Shown here in pieces: positions 45,493 to 53,954 of a stretch of 64,000 nt of DNA. The notes beneath the pieces were generated by a model. It was given only the letters and a program-made list of their open reading frames with translations. It did no database searches and was not told the origin of the DNA. Every line of letters starts with the position of its first letter. Position 1 is the stretch's first letter. A program made the translations under genes and the position numbers. The stretch covers positions 3,410,001-3,474,000 of the forward strand of contig NZ_RKQF01000001.1 of NCBI RefSeq assembly GCF_003814875.1, given 5' to 3'. Source of the stretch: Streptomyces sp. Ag109_O5-1 (GTDB taxonomy: Bacteria; Actinomycetota; Actinomycetes; Streptomycetales; Streptomycetaceae).

Positions 45493-47667
45493 ATGGGACG
45501 CATGGAGCACACGAGCAACGCGGATCTGCGGGCGCGGGCGGACGCCGTCCTCGCCCGTCTCGTCGGGGACGACACGGGAGCGGCCCGGCTGCGCGAGGAC
45601 CAGTGGCGGGCGATCGAGGCACTGGTCGCCGACCGACGCCGGGCATTGGTCGTCCAGCGAACGGGCTGGGGCAAGTCCGCGGTGTACTTCGTGGCGACCT
45701 CGCTGCTGCGCGCCGCGGGCAGCGGCCCGACGGTCATCGTCTCCCCGCTGCTCGCGCTCATGCGGAACCAGGTGGAGGCCGCGGCCCGGGCCGGGATCCG
45801 CGCCCGCACCATCAACTCCTCCAACACCGAGGAGTGGGACGGGATCCAGGCGGAGATCGCGGCCGGCGAGGTGGACGTCCTCCTCGTGTCGCCCGAGCGC
45901 CTCAACAACCCCGACTTCCGCGACCAGGTCCTGCCCAAGCTCGCGGCGGCGACGGGACTGCTGGTCGTGGACGAGGCCCACTGCATCTCCGACTGGGGCC
46001 ACGACTTCCGGCCGGACTACCGGCGGCTGCGCACCATGCTCGCCGACCTGCCGCCGGGCGTGCCGGTGCTGGCGACGACCGCCACGGCCAATGCGCGGGT
46101 GACCGCCGACGTGGCCGAGCAACTCGGCACCGGCGGCTCGTCGGACGCTCTGGTGCTGCGCGGGCCGCTGGACCGGGAGAGCCTCAGCCTGAGTGTGCTG
46201 CGACTGCCGGACGCCGCGCACCGGATGGCCTGGCTCGCCGACCACCTGGACGAACTGCCGGGCTCCGGCATCGTCTACACACTGACCGTGGCCGCCGCCG
46301 AGGAGGTCACCGCCTTCCTGCGGCAGCGCGGGCACACCGTGGTGTCGTACACGGGGAAGACGGAGAACGCCGACCGACAGCAGGCCGAGGACGACCTGCT
46401 CGGCAACCGGGTCAAGGCGCTGATCGCCACCTCGGCCCTCGGCATGGGCTTCGACAAGCCCGACCTCGGATTCGTGGTGCATCTGGGCTCGCCCTCCTCC
46501 CCCATCGCCTACTACCAGCAGGTGGGCCGCGCGGGACGCGGTGTCGAGCACGCCGAGGTGCTGCTGCTGCCGGGCCGGGAGGACGAAGCGATCTGGAACT
46601 ACTTCGCCTCGCTCGCCTTCCCGTCGGAGGATCTGGTGCGCAGGACTCTCGACGTCCTCTCCCGGGCCGACGGTCCCGTGTCGCTGCCCGCGCTGGAGCC
46701 GCTGGTGGAGCTGCGTCGCTCGCGGCTGGAGACCATGCTGAAGGTCCTCGACGTGGATGGCGCGGTGAAGCGGGTCAAGGGCGGCTGGATCGCGACCGGG
46801 CAGCCGTGGACGTACGACGCGGAGCGGTACGCCTGGGTGGCGCGGCAGCGTGAGGCCGAGCAGCAGGCGATGCGTGAGTACGCGGCCACGGCCGACTGCA
46901 GGATGGAGTTCCTGCAGCGTCAGCTGGACGACGAGGGCGCGAAGCCCTGTGGCCGCTGCGACAACTGTGCGCGGCCGCGCTTCACGGCGGACACCTCGAC
47001 GGCCGCGGTGGACGCCGCGCGGGTCGACCTGGGGCGCGCGGGCGTCGAGGTGGAGCCGCGCCGGATGTGGCCGACCGGCCTGCCGGCGATCGGTATCGAT
47101 CTCAAGGGCCGCATTCCGGCCGCGGAACAGGCGTCGGCGGGGCGGGCCCTGGGTCGGTTGTCGGACATCGGCTGGGGCAATCGGCTGCGGCCGCTGCTCG
47201 CGCCGCAGACCCCGGACTCGCCCGTGCCGGACGATGTGGCGCGCGCCGTGGTGGAGATGCTGGCCGACTGGGCGAAGGGCCCCGGCGGCTGGGCACCGGG
47301 CGCCACCGGAGCGCAGCCGCGCCCGGTGGGGGTCATCACGGTCGCCTCGCGCTCCAGGCCCCGGCTGGTCCATTCCCTGGGCGCGCGCATCGCGGAGATC
47401 GGCAGGCTGCCCCTGCTGGGTTCCGTCGAGTACGCGGGCGACGCACCGCGGGTGTCACGCAGCAACAGTGCCCAGCGTCTCAAGGCCCTCGACGGCGCGT
47501 TGACCGTGCCGCCCGCTCTCGCAGCCGCCCTCGCCGAGGCTCAGGGGCCGGTGCTGCTGGTGGACGACTTCACCGAGACCGGCTGGACCCTGGCGGTCGC
47601 GGCGCGCATGCTCCGGAGGTCCGGGGCGCGTGGGGTGTTGCCGCTGGTCCTGGCCGTTCAGGGCTGA
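45493..47667 (+). CDS. RecQ-type ATP-dependent DNA helicase fused to a phosphoribosyltransferase-like domain
   Basis: A 724-residue protein. RecQ helicase motifs are in order: RTGWGKSA (motif I), VVDEAHCISDWGHDFRPDY (II), TTATAN (III), ALGMGFDKPD (V) and QVGRAGR (VI). The RecQ zinc cluster follows (ADCR...KPCGRCDNC). The C-terminal about 160 residues carry a PRPP-binding-like motif LLVDDFTETGWT of type I phosphoribosyltransferases. RecQ proteins unwind 3'-tailed DNA in repair. An ATG at 45502 is an alternative start. It is divergent from DUF4192 across the DnaA-box-like triplet. Confidence 0.9.
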   Translation: MGRMEHTSNADLRARADAVLARLVGDDTGAARLREDQWRAIEALVADRRRALVVQRTGWGKSAVYFVATSLLRAAGSGPTVIVSPLLALMRNQVEAAARAGIRARTINSSNTEEWDGIQAEIAAGEVDVLLVSPERLNNPDFRDQVLPKLAAATGLLVVDEAHCISDWGHDFRPDYRRLRTMLADLPPGVPVLATTATANARVTADVAEQLGTGGSSDALVLRGPLDRESLSLSVLRLPDAAHRMAWLADHLDELPGSGIVYTLTVAAAEEVTAFLRQRGHTVVSYTGKTENADRQQAEDDLLGNRVKALIATSALGMGFDKPDLGFVVHLGSPSSPIAYYQQVGRAGRGVEHAEVLLLPGREDEAIWNYFASLAFPSEDLVRRTLDVLSRADGPVSLPALEPLVELRRSRLETMLKVLDVDGAVKRVKGGWIATGQPWTYDAERYAWVARQREAEQQAMREYAATADCRMEFLQRQLDDEGAKPCGRCDNCARPRFTADTSTAAVDAARVDLGRAGVEVEPRRMWPTGLPAIGIDLKGRIPAAEQASAGRALGRLSDIGWGNRLRPLLAPQTPDSPVPDDVARAVVEMLADWAKGPGGWAPGATGAQPRPVGVITVASRSRPRLVHSLGARIAEIGRLPLLGSVEYAGDAPRVSRSNSAQRLKALDGALTVPPALAAALAEAQGPVLLVDDFTETGWTLAVAARMLRRSGARGVLPLVLAVQG

Positions 47668-47952
47668 TCGACCCCGCGCTGTTCGAACACGGCGCCGGGT
47701 GCGGCGCACGCGCGTACCGTACTCGAACGTCCCAGGGGCCGCCGAGTGCCTCACTAGGTGGGGATATAAGCCACGCACCACCAGATAACAGTCGGTGGCC
47801 CCATTTGCTCGTTGCCGCATTCAAGTTCGACAGGAAGAATTGAGGTCCGCTCCCCGCACGGTTCGTCCGTGATCCGGTAGGGCCTTACTGCGGTGCGCGC
47901 CCCCCTAATCCGATCTCGCCCGCAGTGTGGGCGCGTAGCCGAAGGGAGGAAC

Positions 47953-48573
47953 GTGACCTTCGGATTCGCTCCGTCCTCGGCGGCATCGTTGTCGACGTCC
48001 GCGTCCGCCGCTTCCGCCAGCCGTCTGCTCGAACCCGCGGAGTGGGCCGCGGCCGGAATACCGCTGCTGCGCAACCCCCGAGAGGTCGTCAGCGGGCTGC
48101 ACGCCAGGCACCTGCCCAGGCCTGCCACGGCGATCGTGGCCGTCCTCGACCCGGAGGAACGGCTGTGCGCCAGCGCCTCGTTCACCCGGCGTTCGGCCCC
48201 GGCCGACGGCTGGATGTTCCGCAACGCGCTGCTGGCACAGCTGCGCCGGGTCATCCCGCACGACCTGCGCCGCCGTACCCCGGTGCGGACCGCCGTACTG
48301 CTCTACTGCCGCGAGGGGGACGGGCGTTGGACGGAGGAGGACGGTGCCTGGATGTGGGGACTGCGGGACGCCTGCACCCTGCACGGGCTGCGTTGCGGGG
48401 CGTACATCACGTTGACGCACGACGGCTGGCAGGTGCTCGGCGAGGGTCGCGGCGGACGGCGCCCGAGCGCCGACTCGCCTCCCGAGCCCTTCGCTCTGTC
48501 GGAGGCCCCACCGCTGTCACCGCGTACCGGAGGCGCCGTCTCCGAGGTACTGCGCCGCGCGGCCGCCCGTTGA
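47953..48573 (+). CDS. Conserved hypothetical protein
   Basis: A 206-residue protein I cannot place in a family. A Ser/Ala-rich N-terminus (residues 6-27) precedes a compact globular domain (about 30-170), with segments FRNALLAQLRRVIP, AVLLYCREGDGRW and LHGLRCGAYITLTHDGW. No signal peptide or membrane helix. The GTG at 47953 is chosen for the strong GAAGGGAGGA just upstream. It is followed by a hairpin terminator and lies convergent to another hypothetical gene. Confidence 0.7.
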   Translation: MTFGFAPSSAASLSTSASAASASRLLEPAEWAAAGIPLLRNPREVVSGLHARHLPRPATAIVAVLDPEERLCASASFTRRSAPADGWMFRNALLAQLRRVIPHDLRRRTPVRTAVLLYCREGDGRWTEEDGAWMWGLRDACTLHGLRCGAYITLTHDGWQVLGEGRGGRRPSADSPPEPFALSEAPPLSPRTGGAVSEVLRRAAAR

Positions 48574-48624
48574 ACCCCGGTCCCCGCAAAGGGGCACCGG
48601 TCGAGCAGGCGCCGTCGGGCATGG

Positions 48625-48658
48625 CCCGCTGAACATGCCGTACGGCGTGTTCAGCGGG
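48625..48658. terminator. Hairpin terminator between convergent hypothetical genes
   Basis: Stem CCCGCTGAACA / TGTTCAGCGGG with an inner GCC/GGC pairing around GTA, 52 bp past the upstream stop. The rest of the 304-bp spacer (48574-48877) shows nothing I can name. Confidence 0.75.
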
Positions 48659-48877
48659 GTCGTTCACCGCGCTCCGCGCTGCGCGGACAACACGGCGTCC
48701 GTTCGCTCGGCGGATCCGGACCGGTGCCCGTGTTCCGGATCCTCCGTCTGTCGAACGGCCGCTCCGTGACGGGCGGCGGCCACGCCGGGCGTCCGGGCAT
48801 GCCGAAGGCAGCACCGTGCAAGTCCGCCGCTGCGGCCCCTTCGGTACCTCCGGAGTCCCAGAGGCGCCGGAGGTGGC

Positions 48878-49504
48878 TCAGACGCCTGTGCCCAGAACCG
48901 AGTTGATCCGCTGCGGGTCGCCGCAGACGATCAGCAGGGCGCCGGCCCGGGAGAGGGCCAGCGGCAGGACGGTGGCGGCGACGGTGTCGGGCCCGCCGTT
49001 GACGGCGACGACCACTACGGGGCGGGTCGCGGCGCGGGAAGCGACGGCGGCGTCCGTGTAGAAGACGTCGTCGCCCGCGTCGTGCTGCGCCCAGTAGGCC
49101 GCTTCGCCGAAGGAAAGCTCGTGGTCGGCCCACGGGTGCTGCGCGCCGGTGGTGATCACCAGCACGTCGCCGGGGGCACGGCCGGACTCAAGGAGCAGGT
49201 CCACTGTCTCCTCGGCCGCGTCGAGAGCGCTCTCGAGCGAGGCCGGGATCAGCTGGATCTGCGGGGCCGCCGCTGCCGCGGCGGACACGGCCGGGCCGGA
49301 GGGGCCTGGCTTGGCCGCGTCACGCGGCGTGCGCTGTACCGGCGGCGCGGGCCGCACAGGGCCGGGACGACCGGGACGCGACGGAGCCGCGGGGCGGGGG
49401 CCGGGTACGGGACGAGGGGTCGGCGCGGTACGGCCACTGGCCGGAGTGGCGCGGGGACCCTGGGCACTCTCGTGAATCTGAGGCTCCTCGGGAATGAGAG
49501 GCAT
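48878..49504 (-). CDS. Conserved hypothetical protein with Pro-rich linker
   Basis: A 208-residue protein. A disordered Pro/Arg/Ala-rich N-terminal half (about 15-85) leads into a globular C-terminal domain (about 90-208) with segments VDLLLESGRAPGDVLVITTG and SRAGALLIVCGD. The ending is reminiscent of the nucleotide-binding C-terminus of superfamily-I helicases, but no P-loop is present, so I assign no function. The ATG at 49504 fits the start of the conserved-looking sequence. It follows the RNase HII gene on the same strand by 68 bp. Confidence 0.65.
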   Translation of the reverse strand: MPLIPEEPQIHESAQGPRATPASGRTAPTPRPVPGPRPAAPSRPGRPGPVRPAPPVQRTPRDAAKPGPSGPAVSAAAAAAPQIQLIPASLESALDAAEETVDLLLESGRAPGDVLVITTGAQHPWADHELSFGEAAYWAQHDAGDDVFYTDAAVASRAATRPVVVVAVNGGPDTVAATVLPLALSRAGALLIVCGDPQRINSVLGTGV

Positions 49505-49572
49505 GAGCTGATATTTATCAAACGTTGGTGCAGGTGAAGTGAACCGGGTGGCACAACAGTGCGACCGGAAGG

Positions 49573-50274
49573 TCAGAAATCGAAGCCGAGCTGACCCTCG
49601 ATCTCCGGAACGCTTCCCTCCGCCCAGCTGCGGGCCTTCTTGAGGTGCCGCCACTGGGGCAGCGCATCAAGATACGCCCACGACAACCGGTGGTACGGGG
49701 TGGGTCCCCGCTCCTCCAGTGCGGCCTTGTGCACGGGCGACGGATACCCGGCGTTGTCCGCAAATCCGAAGTCTGCATGGTCGATACCCAGTTCGGCCAT
49801 CATTTTGTCGCGCTGAACTTTGGCGATCACCGAAGCCGCCGCGACGGCCACACACGATCGGTCACCCTTGATGACCGTGCGCACCTGCCACGGAGCGCCG
49901 AGGTAGTCGTGCTTCCCGTCGAGGATGACCGCGTCGGGACGGACCGGCAGGGCATCCAGGGCACGTACCGCCGCGAGCCGCAGCGCGGCCGTCATCCCGA
50001 GGTCGTCGATCTCCTCCGGTGAGGCATGGCCCAGTGCGTAGGCCGTGACCCACGTCCGAAGCACCCCGGCAAGTTCTGTACGCCGCCTGACGGTCAGCAG
50101 CTTGGAGTCGGTGAGTCCCTCGGGCGGCCGGCGAAGACCGGTGACCGCGGCGCAGACGGTGACGGGACCGGCCCAGGCGCCGCGCCCCACCTCGTCGACA
50201 CCGGCGATGACCTTCGCTCCGGTCGTGGCGCGAAGGGAGCGCTCGACGGTGTGGGTAGGTGGTTCGTACGGCAT
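49573..50274 (-). CDS. rnhB: Ribonuclease HII
   Basis: A 233-residue endonuclease that nicks RNA in RNA-DNA hybrids and removes misincorporated ribonucleotides. The signature GVDEVGRGAWAGP contributes Asp26 and Glu27; further acidic residues lie in ILDGKHD and HADFGFADNAGYPSPVH. Length and motif order are normal. The N-terminal ATG is 82 bp from the TetR gene stop upstream. Confidence 0.95.
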   Translation of the reverse strand: MPYEPPTHTVERSLRATTGAKVIAGVDEVGRGAWAGPVTVCAAVTGLRRPPEGLTDSKLLTVRRRTELAGVLRTWVTAYALGHASPEEIDDLGMTAALRLAAVRALDALPVRPDAVILDGKHDYLGAPWQVRTVIKGDRSCVAVAAASVIAKVQRDKMMAELGIDHADFGFADNAGYPSPVHKAALEERGPTPYHRLSWAYLDALPQWRHLKKARSWAEGSVPEIEGQLGFDF

Positions 50275-50355
50275 GGCGCCCTTAGCGTACGCCGCACTGA
50301 TCCCCGAGCGACACCCGGCCTCCCCGGCGGCGTCCGGGGCCGCCGAGGCGGCGGA

Positions 50356-50979
50356 TCAGACTCCCCGCGACAGCAGCAGCGGAAGCATGAAGTGGTCGAT
50401 CATCTCCTCGATCTCCCGGTCGTTCCATTCGCTTCCAGAAATCTTGTTACGGTACATCATCATGGCCGGGATGGCGTCGAGCACATAGCCGTTGGCCGCG
50501 TCGGAGCGCACCTCTCCTCGCTCAATACCGCGGGCGATGATGTCACCGATCAGCTTGGTGGTCGGCCCCACCACACCGTCGAAGATCACGCTATGGAACC
50601 GTTCGGCTTCCGCCGGATCGCATTCGTGAATAACTGATCGCAGCGCGAAGCCGGGGCGCGAGAACATGGCGTCCCGGGCCCGCCGGCACAGAGCCAGCAG
50701 GTCCTCGCGCACACTTCCGAGGTCGGGAGCCTCCTCCAAACGTGGCAGACCGGCCTGCAGCGCGTCGGCGACCAGGTCCCCCTTGGAGGGCCAGCGGCGG
50801 TAGACCGCAGCCTTCCCGGTCTGGGCGCCGGCGGCGACACCCTCCATGGTGAGGCCGTTCCAGCCCACGGTACTGAGCTGCTCCAAGGCGGCGTCCAGGA
50901 TCGCGCGTTCGAGCACCGCACCACGCCGACGAGGGGAGGCCGCCTGAGCGGGGGCGGCCGTCCAGCGCGAGGTAACCAT
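50356..50979 (-). CDS. TetR family repressor, divergent from MFS exporter locus
   Basis: A 207-residue TetR-type regulator. The N-terminal HTH spans about residues 20-65 (LSTVGWNGLTMEGVAAGAQTG) followed by a helical ligand-binding domain with the TetR_C-type segment DIIARGIERGEVR. The ATG at 50979 has GGAGAAACTCAG upstream; the frame is open further up without homology. It faces an MFS drug-exporter locus in which the palindrome AGTGAACG-N4-CGTTCACT occurs twice, its likely operator. Confidence 0.9.
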   Translation of the reverse strand: MVTSRWTAAPAQAASPRRRGAVLERAILDAALEQLSTVGWNGLTMEGVAAGAQTGKAAVYRRWPSKGDLVADALQAGLPRLEEAPDLGSVREDLLALCRRARDAMFSRPGFALRSVIHECDPAEAERFHSVIFDGVVGPTTKLIGDIIARGIERGEVRSDAANGYVLDAIPAMMMYRNKISGSEWNDREIEEMIDHFMLPLLLSRGV

Positions 50980-51075
50980 CTGAGTTTCTCCAGCGAGCAG
51001 GGGGAAGCGGGGATTCCGGGACATGGGCTGCGGCGCACGACGGCGAAGGGGGACGGGGCGCACGACACACAGCTA

Positions 51076-51095
51076 AGTGAACGCAATCGTTCACT
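51076..51095. promoter_or_regulatory. TetR-type palindromic operator, copy 1
   Basis: Perfect palindrome AGTGAACG-CAAT-CGTTCACT, 97 bp upstream of the repressor start and 24 bp upstream of the truncated MFS relic. Same arms as copy 2 at 51705-51724. Confidence 0.75.
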
Positions 51096-51118
51096 AACGC
51101 CTTCGTGGGGGATCCACA

Positions 51119-51238
51119 GTGACAACCTCTCAGGTGATACAGGACCAGAAACGGGGTGCGGCCCGCCGGGAGGGGCGCCCCGGCATCGCGCACACCGCCA
51201 TTGCTGCTTGCCAGCTCATCGCGGTGCTTGATGCGACG
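51119..51238 (+). pseudogene. Truncated MFS exporter relic (N-terminus only)
   Basis: The GTG at 51119 begins a 40-codon stretch ending in PGIAHTAIAACQLIAVLDAT, which aligns with PGIALTVIAACQLMVVLDAT of the intact exporter at 51748. Homology then stops abruptly and unrelated sequence follows. It keeps an operator and a GGGGGA-type ribosome site, so it is a decapitated copy of a paralogous exporter gene rather than noise. Confidence 0.75.
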
Positions 51239-51704
51239 GTTCCGTCGCGCGTTTCACCGTCCTCATCATCGCCATCGTCCTCGCGGAACAAACGGGGGTC
51301 GACCACACCCTCGACCAGCATCTCAGGCAACGACGCCTCTTTCGACGGCCCCGGCACCGGAACCGTCCGCATCCCCTGGCCCTCTGCGCACATGCCAACC
51401 CCACGACACCGTGAAGAACGGGTTACACAGGAAGAGGCAGCGCGCAGGGCTGGCGCAGGGCGGCGGCCTGTGCCGTTGACCGGCAGCATGAACTGGCTGA
51501 TCCTGCGGTTCTCCGCGAAGCGCGAGCACTGTCGTTCAGCACCTCGGATCGCACCCGCGCTCCCGGCGTCGCGCTCCCCACCGCCACACCACGCAGCGTC
51601 GCCGCCAAAACCCACCACCCTCCTCAACCCACGACCACCCTCCAGGAGCAACCCCGTTAGAGAACGCTTGTGTTCACAAGGGCCGACTCGCTATCGTCCC
51701 ACTT
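51239..51704. other. Unassigned rearranged segment between the two operators
   Basis: 466 bp between the MFS relic and operator copy 2. On the plus strand a hydrophobic frame fragment (RFTVLIIAIVLAEQTGVDH from about 51253) may be debris of another gene. Codon bias is weak and no frame carries an identifiable domain. AGAACGCTTGTGTTCAC (about 51661-51677) looks like a decayed operator half. Confidence 0.4.
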
Positions 51705-51724
51705 AGTGAACGCAGACGTTCACT
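51705..51724 (+). promoter_or_regulatory. TetR-type palindromic operator, copy 2
   Basis: Perfect palindrome AGTGAACG-CAGA-CGTTCACT, 23 bp upstream of the intact MFS exporter GTG, in the same relative place as copy 1 before the relic. Confidence 0.78.
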
Positions 51725-51747
51725 ACTTCGTCTCTGGGGGACCTCCT

Positions 51748-53307
51748 GTGACGCACGATCAGATACAGACGCAGTCACCCGCACCCGCCCCGCAAGGTCC
51801 GGCCTCACGCTCGTCGCACCCCGGCATTGCGCTCACGGTCATCGCCGCGTGCCAGCTGATGGTGGTGCTTGATGCCACCATCGTCAACATCGCCCTGCCG
51901 CACATCCAGACCGCCCTGAACTTCTCCACCACCAACCTGACCTGGGTGGTCAGCGCCTACACCCTCACCTTCGGCGGCCTTCTCCTGCTCGGCGGCCGCG
52001 CCGGTGACATCCTCGGCCGGCGCCGGGTCTTCATCGCCGGCATCCTGCTCTTCACCTTCGCCTCGCTCCTCGGCGGACTCGCCCAGGAACCCTGGCAACT
52101 GCTGGCCGCGCGTGTCCTGCAGGGCATGGGCGGCGCGATCGCATCGCCCACCTCGCTCGCGCTCATCACCACGACGTTCCCCGAAGGTCCGGAACGCAAC
52201 AGGGCGTTCGGCATCTTCGCGGCCGTCTCCGCGGGTGGCGGCGCCCTCGGCCTCTTGGCCGGCGGACTCCTCACCGAGTGGCTCAACTGGCGATGGGTGC
52301 TCTTCGTCAACGTTCCCATCGGCATCCTCATCGCGGCGCTCGCACCGCGCTACATCAACGAGTCCGAGCGGCACCCCGGGCGCTTCGACCTCACCGGGGC
52401 GGCCACCTCGACACTCGGCATGGTCGCCCTGGTCTACGGGTTCATCAGGGCGGCATCCGACGGCTGGCGGGATTCGCTCACCCTCGGTGCCTTCGGCGCG
52501 GCCGTGGTGCTCCTCGCCGCCTTCATGCTCGTAGAGAGCCGCGCCAAGGAACCGATCACCCCGCTGCGGATGTTCGCCAACCGCAACCGCTCCGGCACCT
52601 ACGTAATCATGATCAGCCTCGCCGCAGCGATGTTCGGCATGTTCTTCTACATCGTGCTGTTCGTGCAGAACGTGCTGAACTACTCCCCCATCCGTGCCGG
52701 CCTGGCCTTCCTGCCCGTCACCGTCGTCATCGCGTTGGGCGCGGGGATATCGCAGCGGCTGCTGCCGAGGTTCGGTCCCAAGCCGTTCCTGATCACCGGC
52801 GCCGCTCTTGTCGCCATCGGACTGGCCTGGCAGTCGCTGATCGACTCAGGCAGCTCGTACGTCGGCGGAGTGCTCGGTCCAATGCTGATCTTCGGCTTCG
52901 GTATGGGGCTCAACTTCGTCACCGTCACCGTGACCGCCGTCTCCGGCGTCGCCCCGCACGAGGCGGGCGCGGCCTCCGCCCTGCTCAATGCGACCCAGCA
53001 GGTGGGCGGTTCGCTCGGTCTGTCCATCCTGACCACCGTCTTCGGCTCGGCCAGCCGCGACGAGGCGACCAAGCAGGTCGCGTCGTTCATGGCCCAGGCC
53101 TCACCCGAGCAGAAGGCCGCGTTCGCCAAGACCCACCAACTGCCGGCCCCGTGGAGCCATGAAGTCCTCGCACACGGCATCTCCACGGCCTTCATCCCCG
53201 CCGCCGCCATGGCGGTCCTCGCGCTCGCCGTCGCCGCTGTCGTCATACGCGTCCGCAAGAGCGACCTGGAGGCCCTGAGCGGCGCGGGTGGCGCCCCGGC
53301 CGTGTGA
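51748..53307 (+). CDS. MFS drug exporter, DHA2 (14-TM) family
   Basis: A 519-residue membrane transporter with about 14 predicted helices. MFS/DHA2 motifs are visible: VVLDATIVNIALP in TM1, GGRAGDILGRRRVF (motif A), ARVLQGMGGAI and the motif C-like stretch AAVSAGGGALGLLAGG. Proton-driven export of toxic compounds is the family role; substrates are not readable. The GTG at 51748 has GGGGGA 7-8 bp upstream and follows operator copy 2. Regulation by the divergent TetR gene is inferred. The nearby relics show that paralogous exporters once flanked it. Confidence 0.93.
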   Translation: MTHDQIQTQSPAPAPQGPASRSSHPGIALTVIAACQLMVVLDATIVNIALPHIQTALNFSTTNLTWVVSAYTLTFGGLLLLGGRAGDILGRRRVFIAGILLFTFASLLGGLAQEPWQLLAARVLQGMGGAIASPTSLALITTTFPEGPERNRAFGIFAAVSAGGGALGLLAGGLLTEWLNWRWVLFVNVPIGILIAALAPRYINESERHPGRFDLTGAATSTLGMVALVYGFIRAASDGWRDSLTLGAFGAAVVLLAAFMLVESRAKEPITPLRMFANRNRSGTYVIMISLAAAMFGMFFYIVLFVQNVLNYSPIRAGLAFLPVTVVIALGAGISQRLLPRFGPKPFLITGAALVAIGLAWQSLIDSGSSYVGGVLGPMLIFGFGMGLNFVTVTVTAVSGVAPHEAGAASALLNATQQVGGSLGLSILTTVFGSASRDEATKQVASFMAQASPEQKAAFAKTHQLPAPWSHEVLAHGISTAFIPAAAMAVLALAVAAVVIRVRKSDLEALSGAGGAPAV

Positions 53308-53409
53308 GCCCCGCGGTCCCCGATCGCAGCGCCCGTGACCAGAACACTCCGTCCACCACGGGTTCGTCGGCCTACGGGCGTCGTGTGGCGCGCTGAGCCA
53401 GGGGGCCGA

Positions 53410-53700
53410 GTGCCCTCACCTTCAAGACGCCCTCGAGTTCAGCACCACGGACCTCACATGGGTGGTCAGCGCGTACACGCTCACCTTTGCCGGCCTGCTG
53501 CTCCTCGGCGCACGGGCCGGTGACATCCTCGGCCGCCGCCAGGTGCTCATGACCGGCATCCTGCTGTTCACCCTCTCCGCGGGCGGCGGCGCCATCGGTC
53601 TGCCGGCCGGCGGCATGCTCGCCGACTGGCTCGACTGGCGCTGGGTGTTTCTTCGTCGACGTACCGATCGGACCGCTGATCGTCGCCCTCACCCCGCCTT
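53410..53700 (+). pseudogene. Second MFS exporter relic with internal deletion and frameshift
   Basis: From about 53413 the frame reads PHLQDALEFSTTDLTWVVSA and continues through GARAGDILGRRQVL. It then jumps from ILLFTL straight to SAGGGAIGL, an in-frame loss of about 56 residues relative to the intact exporter. After WVF a +1 shift is needed to continue FVDVPIGPLIVAL. The start and the C-terminal two thirds are missing. Sequence divergence from the intact gene shows it was a separate paralogue. Confidence 0.8.
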
Positions 53701-53793
53701 GCGTTAACCAGCCGCAAGCCCGAGCGGCCAGAGGAGCCCATCCGACCTGCACTATCGCCACCTCCCCCAGCGACTCCGCTTCCCTCACCGCCG

Positions 53794-53816
53794 TCCGCAC
53801 TCGGACGGAGTGCGGA
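53794..53816 (-). terminator. Possible terminator hairpin after the ADP-ribosylglycohydrolase
   Basis: Perfect 9-bp inverted repeat TCCGCACTC / GAGTGCGGA with a 5-base loop, about 140 bp past the stop. The distance makes the role uncertain. Confidence 0.4.
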
Positions 53817-53954
53817 ACGGATGCCGGGAAAACGCCTCGCAGTCACGCAGAGTTCCCGTTGGGCACAGAGAGTTCGGAAGGTGCTCGGGGTGCTGCACCA
53901 CCGGGCCAGGGCGGACCGTGAAAGCCGCGGACTCGCGCGGTCCCGCGCCGGCCG

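Larger units (their letters stand above)
53308..53954. other. Spacer between MFS exporter and ADP-ribosylglycohydrolase
   Basis: 647 bp without an intact gene. The middle is the MFS relic at 53410-53700, and a hairpin sits at 53794-53816. The remainder shows no recognisable frame. Confidence 0.55.

Noticed and set aside
45342..45986. Upstream in-frame extension of the DUF4192 gene containing YPQ repeats
   Set aside because: It overlaps the start of the divergent helicase gene, and the family homology begins at the ATG at 45341. The repeats are better read as DnaA-box-like DNA, though not proven.
48878..49504. Calling the hypothetical protein a helicase fragment
   Set aside because: Only its C-terminal end is reminiscent of superfamily-I helicases; no Walker motifs are present.
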